Counted from the stretch's first letter, positions 1 through 11,990 are shown. The stretch is DNA of 64,000 nucleotides from Turbatrix aceti (GCA_963969345.1 OZ017768.1:6038718-6102717), one strand, 5' to 3'. The notes: generated from the sequence alone by a model not told the origin. A program made the numbers and translations.

Positions 1-2767
1 CGTAGATGTCTTCGTAGAGCGGCCCACAGGAGACCACCGCTCTCAGCTTCGACGCGAGAAGAAACGCGCCTGATAGCTTCCGGTGGAGAGAGTAAATCTC
101 CTCAGGCGGAGACGTCAGCCGGTTCTCCAGCATCACAGGGATCAGGTCTCGTAGCCTCCTCGTCAGATCCTGTTTGGAGAAGTCATACGGCTTCTTGGCG
201 GCCAGGGTCTCGCCGAGAATAGTGATCGAGCTGCAGTGAGCGTCTTCCATCACCTTGCTCTCGTAGCCGGTGAGGAAACCGATATCCTTGGAGTATTTGA
301 GCATCTAAACTGTCCAAATTACCCAAAAACGCAAAAAAATAAGGTCAAATCGACTTTTTCACGGTCGTTATCGTAAGCTGCTCTCAAAATGTGCATGTAG
401 CGGTCGGCGAAGATCTTTGCGTAGCTCCGAGACGCTCCAAAGTCGAGCAGGATGAGTCTTGGTTCTCCGGTTTCCGGGTGCTTTCCCAGGAAAAAGTTTG
501 ACCAATTTGGATCCGTCTGAAAACCGTCCTGCTCATACCTGCGCAAAAAATGTGGCAAAGTCGTTTCAAAATTGGCAGAAAAGTACTAAAAACTATCAAA
601 ATTGTCAAAAAAAACGCCAAAAAACCCGCAAAACTGGTAAAAAAGTACTAAAAACTATCAAATTGGTCAAACAGTGCCAAAAACCCTCAAAAATGATCCA
701 AAACCCTCAAAAAAGGTAAAAAAAATGCCAAAAAATCTTCAAATTGGTCAAGCAGTGCCAAAAACCCTCAAAAATGCCAAAAACCCACAAAAATTGGTCA
801 AAAACCCATAAAAATAGGTCAAAAACAGTAAAAAAGTACCAAAACAAACCTGCATAAACCGCCAAACAAAAATCTCCTTGAGACAAAGCTCCATAAACTT
901 TGTCGCGAGATAGTCCCTCACGGCTTGGGGCTCATCCACGCACTTATCCACCGGCGTGCCCTCCACAAACTCCGTCGTCAGCACCCTCTTCGTCGACAGC
1001 GCCGGCACGACCCCAGGAATATAGAAATTGGGATCGTCGGCCAGGAGGCGCCGGAAGACGCCAATGGCTCTCGCTTCTCGCTCGTAGTCGCATTCAGCCC
1101 GCAGCTCGCGTCTCGCGACGGCGATGAAGTTTCCGAGGAACATTCCCTTCGGGAAGAGACCGCCAATGTTCATGACGGAGACCAGGTTGTTGATATCCGA
1201 ATCGATGCCCTCCGCGACGCCCGGGTACTGGATTTTGACGGCGACGTGTCGGCCGTCGAGGGTGACTGCGGAGTGCACCTGGCCGATGGAAGCTGCGGCG
1301 AAGGGCTTGTCGTCGAATTCGGCGAATCTCGATCGCCAGTCGTCGCCTAGCTCGCGTCGAAGCTGTGCGTGAACTTGCCGGATGGGCATGAAGTCGGCGG
1401 ACTGCCTCACGCGTTCAAAAATGTCGAGCAGGTAGCGGGGGACTAGTTCTTCGTCTGAAAAGGGTAAAAAACTTCAAAAATGGACCAAAAATGCAAAAAA
1501 AAACTCAAAACAGGTCAAAAACCTTAAAAAATGGTCCAAAAGTGCCAAAAACTCTCAAAAGCGGCCCAAAAATGCCAAAACCATTCAAAACTGATCAAAA
1601 AGCACCAAAAACATTCAAAACTGATCAAAAATACAAAAAACCTAGAAAATGATCAAAAAATGCCAAAAACCCTCCAAAAAAGCCCACCTTGTATGCTGAG
1701 CATCTGTCCCAGCTTCAGAGCAGCTCCGCGAACTCGACAGAGCGTGCTGACTATTCTTTCGGCATTTGAAGGCGTCAGAAAAGGATTCGACGATTCCACA
1801 GCCTGTGCGATGCCCAGCGTACGTTTCGTGACCTCCGCAACGGCACCTGAGCCCAGACCGACCGCCAACGCGCCGAAAGACGCCAAACGGCCTAATCTCG
1901 ACGACGGCACGCGTCTTTCCTTCGAATTCGCCATGACCGCCTCATGCGATGTCACTTTGACTTCGTAGTCCTTCGGGATGACAGGAGTGTATCGTATGCC
2001 CTTTGTCTGCTTCACCGGAGACGGAATTGTCGTGCCAGGATTCACGACCTGACCGGTTTCGTCGACCAGGTGGCCGCTGCAAGATTTTGCTGATTACGAT
2101 TATCCCACATTGACGAGCTTATTACGATACGGTATTTTATAAAAAAAAATATTTTTTTATTAATGAGGCAAAAAATTACGGTGGAAATGTGTTGCCGGCT
2201 TCTTCAGCAGCCCGAACGAGAAAATCCTCCTCGGCAGCGGTCATGCCCGTTGGTCTGGTTGCGAAGATGCGTTTGAGCACGTTTCCACCAACTTCGGGTA
2301 TCGGTGAGCTCGCTGATGATCGTCCTGGGGTCGTCGTCGCGCCGTCCGATGAAACTGTGAATCCGCCCTGGCCTAAAAAAACAAAACAAAATATTCTATA
2401 ATTTTTACATAAAAATTCCTTTAAAAAATTCACATCTCAAAAGAAAGCAAATACAGCCCAAAAAATGCAAACCTGGAAAAATGCCATTGGCAGCGAGTCT
2501 CGCGTAGGCGTCGAGACCGGCCGTGACGAGCTGGACCCGTCGGCCGAGGTCCAGTGACTGGCCATTGATACCTGCAGCTTTCCTCGCCGCTTTTGCCTCC
2601 TCGTCAAAGGGCTTGACGACATCGCCGCCACAAACGGCAATCTGAAGTGCTCGATCCTTGAGCTTGTCCTCCAGGACCCGGCCTTCGAAGCCCAGCTGAC
2701 TCCTAGCTAGAAGCTGGAGCGTCTTGGCCACCTGGAGCGCCTCTCGGCTGAGCGGAGTGTTGCTCAT
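1..2767 (-). CDS. COQ8: COQ8 (ADCK3/ABC1-family) mitochondrial atypical kinase, 3' end outside window
   Basis: Six exons read on the minus strand: 2767-2473, 2372-2180, 2076-1688, 1454-850, 516-355 and 304-1. All have GT/AG borders and phases that join cleanly. COQ8 is an atypical protein-kinase-like ATPase of the inner mitochondrial membrane that supports coenzyme Q synthesis. Family signatures visible in order are the KxGQ segment ([12 protein letters not shown]), the alanine-rich loop ([10 protein letters not shown]) that replaces a glycine-rich loop, the lysine of VAVKIQYPG, the [10 protein letters not shown] catalytic segment joined exactly across an intron, and LLDFGAS (the DFG motif). 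The joint after NDREK matches the animal family in length. The start chosen is [12 protein letters not shown]; an N-terminal targeting peptide is not obvious. The last C-terminal residues lie outside the window. Introns 517-849 and 1455-1687 are filled with A-rich degenerate repeats. Family assignment is secure; the exact N-terminus is less so. Confidence 0.93.
517..849. repeat. A-rich degenerate minisatellite filling a COQ8 intron
   Basis: The intron consists mostly of imperfect repeats built from words such as TTGGTCAAA, GCCAAAAACCC and TCAAAAATG, at irregular spacing of about 15-35 bases. The same words fill the neighbouring intron. No coding potential is visible on either strand apart from the flanking exons. 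Confidence 0.7.
1455..1687. repeat. A-rich degenerate minisatellite filling a second COQ8 intron
   Basis: This intron carries the same repeat words as 517-849 (GGTCAAAA, TGCCAAAAAC, ACTGATCAAAAA) in the same orientation. It therefore looks like the same repeat, expanded or copied between introns of one gene. Confidence 0.65.
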
Positions 2768-3055
2768 GCCAAAGAAAAGTTGCCAAAGTCGATTTTAGAC
2801 CCGGGAAACCTCGAAAAAGCAGAAATAAAAACAATCTTGGTCTGGAAAAAAGTTGCGGAATGCACGACCTATGGGTAGGTCCCGAAGCGAATATTGGTCA
2901 GCCTTTTGCGAACGTGATGTGATGCACATGCAAGAACAAGACTTTTTGTCTCTTTTTTACATGTTGTTGTTCATTGCACGACTACTTTCACCTGATAGCC
3001 CGTATATATTTTTGTCATCACCTATTGCAATTGAGTGCAAAAGGATAGCCTAAAA
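2768..3055. promoter_or_regulatory. Divergent promoter region between COQ8 and eIF5B
   Basis: The 288 bases separate the two start codons, which point away from each other, so both 5' UTRs and promoters must lie here unless upstream non-coding exons exist. No clear TATA box in a defined position could be assigned. Shared control of a mitochondrial and a translation gene is an inference from the arrangement only. Confidence 0.55.
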
Positions 3056-6000
3056 ATGCCACCAAAAAAGAAGGGAGGAAAGAAAAATATTGACAACTTG
3101 TGAGTTGGATTTTATTTGGTTTTTTTATGGATGTTTGTTTTACTGTCGTCTCTTTCTCTTTCAGCGGTTCCGATGATGATAAGGTAATCGATATCACAAA
3201 GGCGGTGTCGCCTTCGGAATCTGAAGACGAGGATGACATTCCCGTGCCGAAAAAGCCAGCCAAGAAGTCTACTTTCAAGTATTTGGTGAGTGAGTATTCG
3301 AGAAAGTTTGGTTGTTGCGCAATGTTGTGTTTGATATCAATTTTTTGTCGAAAATATCAGTTTTAATGTCGATGTGGAATTTTTACGTTTTTTTTTTAAT
3401 TTTTGGGGTTCTAGGCGTCAAAAAAGCAATTTTCTGTCTTTAATTAGGTTTTTTCTGGGGCTCATTAATTTTTATTTCTGGAATATCGATTGCACGAATT
3501 GTCTTTGTTTGCACGCTCTCAGTAAACGGGCATAAATTTATTATATTTATTATAGGTCCCTGGAAGTGACGACGACGAAGATTCAATTCCCACAAAATCA
3601 TCTCCACCCCTGTCCGACGAGTCAGATGACGACATTCCCGTCGAGAAGGCCGCTCCCAAGCCCAAGCAGGCTCCTCCTGCGAAGAAGAAGGACAAGAAGA
3701 AGAAGGGCAAGGGCCAGAAGGACGATGTCGGCGGTGAAGAGGACCTAGATGCCGTCTTCGCCGAGTTGGGGGTCACCCCGACCGCCGCCCCGGCCCCGGC
3801 TGCTGGGAAAAAAAAGGGCAAGAAAGGTGCCGCGGTTGCTGCTGCTGCTGTACCTGCTGAAGCGTCTCCTCCACCCGCTGAACAACCACCTGCCCCGGTC
3901 GCGGCTCCGGAGGTGAAGGAAGAGTCCAAGACCCCTGAACCAACCCCTCCACCCGCTGAAGAAGACGAAGACGACGCCGCCGCTGCCGAAGCCAAGCGAA
4001 ACAAGGCCAAGGAAAAGAAAAAGAAGAAGAAGGAAAAAGAAAAGGAAAAAACCGCCAAAGAAGACGACGAAGGAGACAAGAAAAAGAAGAAGAAAAAGGC
4101 CAACGTGGGCATGCTCCTGGAGTTGCTCAAAGCCAAGGAAGAGGCCGAGGAGAGAGAACGCGAGCTCGCCGAGCAGGCCAAGCGCGAAGCTGAGGAATTC
4201 CGGCGTCAGGAAGAGGAACGCATCCGGCTCGAAGAAGAACGCAAGGAAGAAGCCAAACGCAAGAAAGCAGAGCTCATCGCCCAGCAGAAGCGCGACGGAA
4301 CCTACAAAACCGCAGCCCAGCAGAAGAGGGACCAGGAAGCGCTCAAACGACTCCAGGCCAACCAGAATATCATCCTGCCGGGTCAGCGTCAAGGCAGGGC
4401 ACCTCTACCTGGCCAGAGGGTCAAGAAAAACCAAAAAGCAGGCTCTACCCCCGTCGAAACCCCAAAAGTGAGGACTCCCGAGCCAGAAATCGTCGAAAAG
4501 GAACCACCCAAGATTGAAGAACCTGTTGAAGCTGAAAAACCCGCTGAAGAGGAAATCCTGGATGACTGGGAACTCGCCCACGCTGAAGAGGACCAAAAAC
4601 CCGCTTCAAAACAGGAAAAAGAAAAACCCGGTCAGAAGGTCATCCAGAGCCAGAAAACCGGCTCCAAACCACCTGTGGCTCAGGATAGCAAGGAATCCAG
4701 CGACGAAGAAGAATCAGAATCCGAGTCGGAATCTGATTCCTCTTCCGAGGAAGAAGACGAAGGCGAAGCGCCGTCGACCGACGTCGTCGAAACCGTCCAA
4801 GCCCGGTTCACCAAGCGGAAGGTCGCCAACGACGCCAAGCGATCCGCGGACAACCTCCGCGCACCGGTGATCTGCGTCCTCGGCCACGTCGATACCGGAA
4901 AGACAAAGATGCTCGATACCATTCGGCGCACGAATGTTCAGCTCAACGAAGCCGGCGGCATCACGCAGCAGATCGGCGCGACCCGCGTCCCTGTCGAGGC
5001 TATCAAGGAACGCTGCCGTAGGGTTCGGGATGTGAGTTTGGTTTTTTGGCCTAAAACTTTATTTTTGATTTTTTGAACTAAAAAAAATAAATAAAATTTT
5101 TTTTTGATTTTTTGACCCCAAAAAACTTCAACAAAATTTTTTTTTGATTTTTTGACCTAAAAAATAAAAAAAAAATTTGCAAATCCTTAAATCAGGTCAA
5201 TTGCCGCAAAAATCTGAAAACAATGGAAAGCATTTTTTTATATGATATGAGTTTTTTTTTCATTTTTAGCGTTCGAACTTTTTTTTTAATTTTTAGTGTT
5301 CGAAATTTTTTTTAATTTGTAGCATTTTTTTCAAAAAAATAGACCCAATCCACGATCCGGCTCCGATCTCAAAATTTAGACCGCTTATTGCCTAAAAATT
5401 TTTTTGGCCTAAAAAAACAGGTGAACGGTGTTTTTTGTTTCAGTTCCATCCGGATGACCTCAGAATACCCGGTTTCCTGATCATCGACACACCTGGTCAC
5501 GAGAGTTTCTCCAACCTTCGCTCACGCGGATCTTCGCTCTGCGACATCGCCATCCTGGTCGTCGATATCATGCACGGCCTCGAGCCTCAGACTCTCGAGT
5601 CGCTCAAACTGCTGAGGAAGAGAAACACTCCCTTCGTCGTTGCGCTCAACAAGATCGATCGTCTCTACGGCTACGAATCCAATCCGCAGAAGGACGTCTA
5701 CGCGCATCTCAAAGCGCAGGGAGCAAACATTGACCTGGAATTCCAGGAACGAGTCAATCACGTTATTCTGGAGTTTAGCGAACAGGTTGGATTTTTTTTT
5801 GGGGTTTTGGGCAAATTTGAACGTATTGGTGATTTTTAGGGCCTGAATATCGCTCTGTCAAACGCCAACCCCGATCCCAACGAGTACATCTCGATGGTCC
5901 CGACATCGGCACTCCAGGGCGATGGCATCGGCAATCTGCTGGCCTACATCGCAGAATTCTCCCAAACCCGCCTCGAAAATCGCATCATGTTCAGCAACGA

Positions 6001-7206
6001 GCTGGATTGTACCGTTATGGAAGTCCGCGTTCTCGCTGGTCTCGGCACGACAATCGACGTCATACTGCTCAACGGCACGCTGAAGGTCAACGATGTGATC
6101 GTGCTGACAGGAACCGATGGCGCTATCATCACTCAGGTCCGGGACCTTCTCATGCCGGCAGCACTCAAAGAAATTCGTGTCAAGACCGACTTTGAGCACT
6201 ACAAGCAAATACAGGGCGCTCAGGGTGTTAAAATCCTGGCCAAGGGCCTGGAAAAGGCCGTCGCCGGTCTGCCGCTCTACGTCGTCGAGCGATCTGATGA
6301 ACTTGAGGTTCTCAGGTGAGATTTTGGTTTTTTTAGGGGTTTTTATTCTATTGTCCCATTTTTTTCAGGCAATTGGCCCAGGAACAACTCCACAAGGCCC
6401 TGACGTCGATCAAAAAGAAGGCAGAAGGTGTCTACGTGCAGGCCAGCACCCTGGGATCGCTCGAAGCCCTCCTGGAATTCCTCAAGGCTCAGAAAATCCC
6501 CTACTCCGGTGTCAACATTGGTCCTGTCCACAAGAAGGACGTCCAGAAGGCAGCGACGATGCTCGAGCACAAAAGCGAGTACGCGTGCATCCTCGCGTTC
6601 GACGTCCCCGTCGATCGCGATGTTCAGGCGTTTGCCGACGCGCAGGGCGTCCGCGTCTTCCAGGCGAACATCATCTACCACCTCGAAGACGCCTTCCTCA
6701 AATACCGCGAAGAACTTCGGCTTCAGCGACGTCGCGAGAACGAGCACATCGCCATCTTTCCGTGCAAACTCAAGGTCATGCCCCAGCACGTCTTCAAGAC
6801 CCGTGATCCCATCGTTGTCGGTGTCATGGTCGTCGCTGGACAGGTCAAAAAAGGCACGCCCATCTGTGTGCCATCTAAGGAGGTGAGTTTTTTCGGTTTT
6901 CTAACATAAAATATCAGTGTATGCTTCAAATTTCAGAACATTGTTCTCGGCACGATTTCGTCGATCGAGCACAACCACGAAAGCGTCGAGCATGCAAAAG
7001 CCGGCGACGAGGTCTGCATCAAAATCGAAAACACGACCGGTGAGGCTCCGAAGATGTACGGGCGTCACTTCACCGCCGACGACGTCCTCGTCTCCCGCAT
7101 CAACCGAGAATCCATCGATGCTTGCAAGAATTTTTTCCGTGACGACCTTTCAAAGGCCGATTGGCAGCTCGTTGTCGAGCTCAAAAAATCGCTTGGTATT
7201 TTTTAG
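3056..7206 (+). CDS. EIF5B: Translation initiation factor eIF5B (IF2-like GTPase)
   Basis: Seven exons: 3056-3099, 3165-3285, 3556-5031, 5444-5785, 5840-6315, 6369-6882 and 6937-7206, giving 1080 residues. eIF5B is the ribosome-dependent GTPase that promotes 60S joining at the end of initiation. The first ~480 residues are the expected charged, low-complexity region: [10 protein letters not shown] start, SDDD/DEDD acidic blocks, long lysine/glutamate runs and a predicted coiled coil. The GTPase domain follows with G1 GHVDTGKT near residue 500, a threonine-bearing switch [11 protein letters not shown]3 DTPGHESF and G4 NKIDRL. The C-terminal domains match the family throughout, including [35 protein letters not shown] and a final SDWQLI-like [13 protein letters not shown]. 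Length and order match animal eIF5B. An ATTAAA at 7303-7308 could serve polyadenylation. Very secure call. Confidence 0.97.
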
Positions 7207-7710
7207 ACACGCGTGGATTTCAGTGTTGGATTTTTTGTTTTTTTTGGTGTTTTTTGTAGTTTGGTTTTTTGATTTCTTTTTTGTTGCCCCGAACTAAGGT
7301 TAATTAAATTTGTTTGACCATTTGTCGAAGGGGGAAAGCAACGGGATAAAGTCGTGAATCACGGCAAAACAAAAAAGATGAAAAAAACAAAGCAACAGAA
7401 GAAAAAAAGCAAAGATTTTGGAAAAAAAACTGCCCAGCCTTCAGAAAATCTTTTCGCGTCGAGACCATTCGTACATCGTCTCAAAGACTGGAACCCTAAA
7501 CTTCGATTTGTCAGCGATTTTGTTGAACTTTTTTTTTATTTCTGAACACAAAATTTATCTCACAGAGCTAGTTGTCCACAGTGATATTTCGGCCACGTCT
7601 TCGTTGCGTTTCCCTGCATCTTTGCGCTTCTTGCCATCTTCTGAGGCTGTGGTTGTTCACCGACAAAGGGATTTATTTTCGCTTTGAGACCTGAGGACAC
7701 GGTACATCGC
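7207..7710 (+). other. eIF5B 3' UTR and downstream spacer
   Basis: There is no gene here. The first ~190 bases hold the likely 3' UTR, with T-runs and an A-rich GATGAAAAAAACAAAGCAACAG stretch that recurs in diverged form near 12.2 kb. The rest is AT-rich spacer up to the CATCGC target duplication of the foldback element. Confidence 0.5.
7705..7710. repeat. Target-site duplication CATCGC, left copy
   Basis: The bases CATCGC directly abut the left terminus of the foldback element and are repeated directly after its right terminus at 8799-8804. Confidence 0.8.
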
Positions 7711-8798
7711 CACGGTGCGGAGTGTTCCCAACACGAAAATTTTTAGCGATTTTGTAAAAGTGTTATGTATTCGTCGACAGTTTTCGGGTATTCATATCAT
7801 TTGCATTTTTTTGGCATTTTGCCATTGTGTCAAGCTAAGATCAAGCTTTTTATAGCACTTTGCGCTTTATCGATTGCTTGCAAATGAACTTCGCTGCAGG
7901 AGTCCAAAGAGGGAAAATATTGAATTTTTGTGTAGGCCTCCTGCCTTCCCTGTACTAAAATTTGAAAATTTCGTCTCAGTCCTGTCTTGGCACTACCCAA
8001 AGCTTCAATTTAAGCCGGCATTTGTGATTCTTTATCTACAGGCCTTGACGGAGAGGGCAAATGAAATTTTGACCATCTTGACTACGTCGCGGGTGCATCC
8101 GTTGTACGATGATTCTGCCCAAATCATGCTTTGTTTTGCTAAATCCGACCTGCTGATGCCAAAGAAACACAAAAAAAGTAGCTATCACAATCTGCAAGCG
8201 ATATTGACTACGAATAACAGTACTCTGAAACAGGGAACTATGCACGCGCGCGGTGTTCCCCTGGGCTTTTGACGGCCAAATAGCTTGTGTTTTGGAATGC
8301 TGCTACATTGCCCTATACCTAATTGCTTACTTTTTTTTGTGTTTCTTTGGCATCAGGAGATCGGATTTAACAAAACAAAGCATGATTTGGGCAGAATCAT
8401 CGTACAACGGATGCACCCGCGACGTAGTCAAGATGGTCAAAATTTCATTTGCCCTCTCCGTCAAGGCCTGTAGATAAAGAATCACAAATGCCGGCTTAAA
8501 TTGAAGCTTTGGGTAGTGCCAAGACAGGACTGAGACGAAATTTTCAAATTTTAGTACAGGGAAGGCAGGAGGCCTACACAAAAATTCAATATTTTCCCTC
8601 TTTGGACTCCTGCAGCGAAGTTCATTTGCAAGCAATCGATAAAGCGCAAAGTGCTATAAAAAGCTTGATCTTAGCTTGACACAATGGCAAAATGCCAAAA
8701 AAATGCAAATGATATGAATACCCGAAAACTGTCGACGAATACATAACACTTTTACAAAATCGCTAAAAATTTTCGTGTTGGGAACACTCCGCACCGTG
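7711..8798. mobile_element. Foldback DNA element: two ~470-bp inverted arms, 147-bp loop, 6-bp target duplication
   Basis: The left arm 7711-8180 is repeated almost perfectly as its reverse complement at 8328-8798, with a unique spacer at 8181-8327. The outer ends read CACGGTGCGGAGTGTTCC and its complement. Immediately outside both ends lies CATCGC (7705-7710 and 8799-8804), a perfect 6-bp target-site duplication, so the whole palindrome moved as a unit. No transposase is encoded; the open frames in the arms are mirror images of each other and carry no recognisable domain. The terminal sequence and 6-bp duplication do not fit Tc1, hAT or piggyBac rules. Dada-type elements make 6-7-bp duplications, but the superfamily is not established here. 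Confidence 0.88.
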
Positions 8799-8804
8799 CA
8801 TCGC
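8799..8804. repeat. Target-site duplication CATCGC, right copy
   Basis: This is the second copy of the hexamer flanking the foldback element. The match is exact and stops at six bases, because the next outer bases differ. Confidence 0.8.
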
Positions 8805-8876
8805 TGAATTGACCCACCACGGCGATCCAGCAATTCCAGTTTTTTTTGGCGTCAATGACTCTTCATCGTGATCAGT

Positions 8877-8882
8877 TTTATT
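8877..8882 (-). other. AATAAA polyadenylation signal
   Basis: The hexamer lies 9 bases beyond the stop codon of the minus-strand membrane-protein gene and before the foldback element, so the transcript can end without entering the element. Confidence 0.55.
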
Positions 8883-8891
8883 TTTTTCTCT

Positions 8892-11263
8892 TTAATCTTG
8901 AACAATATGTACATACACTCCTTTATCAATGTACGCAACATTCACATTGGCAGTTGACGTTGTTGAATTTCCACAAACCGGCATTTCGAGGCAATACGTG
9001 TACTTTGATTCAGAATATCGCCGAATTCGTCTTTGTTCAGCCTCGCACTCATCATCAAAATTTGACACTTGTCCGTCTGCCAGTTTTGCAACAATCTGTA
9101 ACTTTCATATTAAAAACAAAACCCTGAAACAAAAATTCGTACTTCAGTGAAATTTTTCTTGTACTGAAAATACTCAAAGTTTCGTTCCATTTTGTCAAAT
9201 GGTATATTTTTCAAAACTTTTGCGCCAGAACTCAGTTTTGCAATTTGACTTTGATTGGCATAAGTCTGAATGGCGGATCTCGAATCAACGAGCTCGATCG
9301 AAGCCAGACGCTTGATGTCGACGTTCAGGACGACATTGTAGATGCCGTAGAGGCTCATGCCAGTAAAGTGTCTGTCCGGAACGATCACATTGTTCGCCAC
9401 GCCCAGTGCCTCTTTTGCCACGGCCACGAGCACTCCCGGGCCCCTAATTGCAGTTAATTCCGCATCTTTCAACGCAGAAACCGAAGTTTGCGTATCCGAA
9501 ACGTTGACTGCGGCTATGACACGTGGCACGTAAAATCCGGAAGTGAAACGCCGGTACGCAGTTTCAAATCTGAGATAAACGGCGAGGGGATTCGGCCAGG
9601 GAGTGTCAATTTGGGGGACTGGGAGCTCCAAGCCGTCGGGGAATATTATAAACTCGGAGGCGGAGCGATACTTGTTGTAGCAGATGTTGGCGTTGGCGGT
9701 TTGCTCCATCCAGGTCGCATGTTTACCGAAAATGGGGTCGGTGGCTGTAAGAAACGTAATTATAATTTTTTTAAAAAATATTGTTATTTTTTATTAATGT
9801 AAAGTGCAAAAAGATGCCAGTTTTTTTAGCCGCTATTTTGTAAAATTAAAAAAAATGTAATAACATGCATGTTCTTATATTTCGCAGTTTTGTATCTTTT
9901 ATGCAAAAAAAACATATCATTATTTTATTTTATTTTTCTATAATTTTATAAAAAATAATATTTATTTATTTATTTACAAATCAGTTTTTATTTTTTTCAT
10001 TTTTCAATCAAACTAAAAATTTAAAAAAAAAATTTTATTTTTTGTTATACTTTGAAGGATAACAAAAAATTGTCCGACACTAGTTTCTTTTTTTTTAAAT
10101 CTAAATTTTTTTAAATCTAAATCGACACTAGTTTCTTTTTTTTTTTAAATCTACCACATATAAAAAATATTCATCAGTTTTATAAAATTTTCAAACTTAC
10201 AAGGTACGTCAAAAGATTGATCGGTAGAAACCAGTTTTTCTTCTTCGTACACGCCAAACAAATCAGTTATTTCCTTCGGCAAAGGATCATTTTTTCGAAC
10301 ATGAAAGACAACTCTCGCAATTTGCAGTTGCAATGCCAACTCGATATACGTCAGCAAAAGTCGTCCACTGGTCTTCGGAGTCAGTGGATCCGCGTGACAA
10401 GAGACAACTTCTCGCATCCATTCTCGATGTCGTATTTTGGGGGTCTAAAAAAGGACTTTACTGAATTCGACACAGTTATTTGAAATATTTTATACCTGAC
10501 TTGCAACCCGTGTGATAGGATTGGTCGCATTTTGACACAAATTACTGTCCGGGGTCAGCGTTGCGCACTGCAGTCGATAGAGACTGACGGTGCAATTTGT
10601 AGCATTTCCATAAGAAGCAACCACTGGCTCGATACGAAAATTATATCCGTGGCGGAGATAGCTTTCCCAACTGGGCGTATTAGGTCGAGGATATTCGGGT
10701 AAAACTTTGTCAGCAAAGAAAAGAAATGTGAATGCCGTTGCAGATGTATCTTGACTGAAAGAGGGGGGATTAATGATGTCAGGGAGAATCATGAAAAAAA
10801 AATCGTAATAAATAAATATGATAAAAAAACATTTTTCCGACATCAGTTATTTTTTTGACGACGCCAATGAAATTTTGGCCAGTTTATCCCCTCTTTATTT
10901 TTTAAGGACGCCGTGCACATTTAAAAAAAATTGAAAAAAAAAACAAATTTTTATATGCCCCAGTAAAAAAACCAACTTTATAATATTTGTTAGCATAATC
11001 CTAGCAACGGGAAAAATATCCACGCGCTCATACACCTTCTGCGGTTCAACATTCTTCGCAGCTTCACCGTAGTATGCCAAGACAACCGTTGCAGATTCGC
11101 TACCGTATAAAATCCATATTAAGCATATAATTAACAAAGTACCAAACAATATAACAGTTTTTGAAGCTTTTGGTGCGGTCCATGGACCTTTGTAAAATTC
11201 TGTAGTATATTTTGCTAGTGAATGCCATTTCTGGCGACAATAATCCACATAGTATCCGATCAT
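8892..11263 (-). CDS. Single-pass membrane protein with large ectodomain, weakly DEG/ENaC-like, no second TM
   Basis: Five exons on the minus strand: 11263-10977, 10754-10496, 10444-10201, 9744-9143 and 9095-8892. All phases agree, giving 531 residues. A short N-terminal cytosolic part precedes one TM near residues 35-57 (TVILFGTLLIICLIWILYG), then a cysteine-containing ectodomain with several N-x-S/T sites (NATNCT, NVSDT, NQS, NFT). The stretch just after the TM, ERVDIFPVARIMLTN, resembles the FPAVTICN signature that follows TM1 of DEG/ENaC sodium channels. The chain ends at a stop before any second TM or G-x-S pore filter, and an AATAAA (8877-8882) follows at once. It may be a truncated channel-family member, a secreted-type relative or an unrelated type II protein. 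Intron 9745-10200 is AT-rich and holds a duplicated segment. Exon structure is firm; function is unknown. Confidence 0.66.
10074..10155. repeat. Direct duplication inside an intron
   Basis: The string CGACACTAGTTTCTTTTTTT with its following TTTAAATCTA occurs twice, about 46 bases apart, within the AT-rich intron 9745-10200. This is a simple local duplication. Confidence 0.7.
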
Positions 11264-11888
11264 TTCGCAGAGATCACTTGAATTGGGTTAGTGAAACGAG
11301 GGCGAAAAAAGGGACGAGGTTGTCGGAGATAAATGTTTTCTGTCAAAACCAGTGTGTTATTTAAATAGATCATCTCGTTTGCAAATCTGAAATTCGATAA
11401 AAACAGATTTTTGCACAAAACATGTTATACATTACAAAAATCGTTGATTTCTGAATTTTTAATTGCATATATTATACATACAGATTTGGCTCCGAAATAT
11501 GTACGTTCCATATTTTGTTCGAAAAATTTTCAAAAACATAGGTTCTCATTTGTATAAAATTGTTATTTTTCACAAAATTTAGTCCCCACAGATATAAAAC
11601 ATAGGATTTTGAACAAAAACCAGTAATTTATGTAAATTATATAACGATTGGTTGATATTTTTTTGGATAAAAATTTGAGAAAAACAATGGCCCAAGCCCG
11701 GGCTTGAGCCTAAAAATAAGGCCCGTTTTCATGCCTGATATCCACTCATTTAATCAAGATCACTTAAAATGGGTCAACGAATTGGAGCTAAAAAAATAAG
11801 GAAACTCTGTTCTGTTGATTTGAGTCGGAGATACTAGTACATAATATATTTTTCTCTTCACAAATTTCCCTCTTGTTTTCTATTTTTT

Positions 11889-11990
11889 TCCGCTCGCTCC
11901 ACTACCGCTCCTTACTTTTTTTCTGTCTTTTACCGCTCGCTCCGCTCCTGCTCAGGAGCGGAGCGATTTCAGAAGCGGTCAAAAACCCTG
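11889..11990. mobile_element. Possible remnant of a hAT-type non-autonomous element with GCTCC repeats
   Basis: The stretch is made of CGCTCC words in both orientations, including a perfect 13-bp stem at 11939-11966 (CGCTCCGCTCCTG and its complement). It ends in AAAAACCCTG, the complement of a CAGGG terminus typical of hAT elements. The opposite terminus and an 8-bp duplication were not found, so it is called only as a relic, by analogy with the two intact elements in this window. Confidence 0.4.

Noticed and set aside
3519..4392. Long open frames on the minus strand opposite the eIF5B lysine-rich exon
   Set aside because: They are antisense shadows of a lysine/glutamate-rich coding exon; they read as phenylalanine/leucine/serine runs with no domain or splice logic.
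6117..6806. A 229-codon plus-strand frame overlapping eIF5B exons
   Set aside because: It is out of frame with eIF5B, crosses an intron and reads as arginine-rich nonsense.
7874..8635. Mirror-image open frames in the two arms of the foldback element
   Set aside because: Both come from the same repeat sequence and show no recognisable domain or start context; they are not evidence for a transposase.
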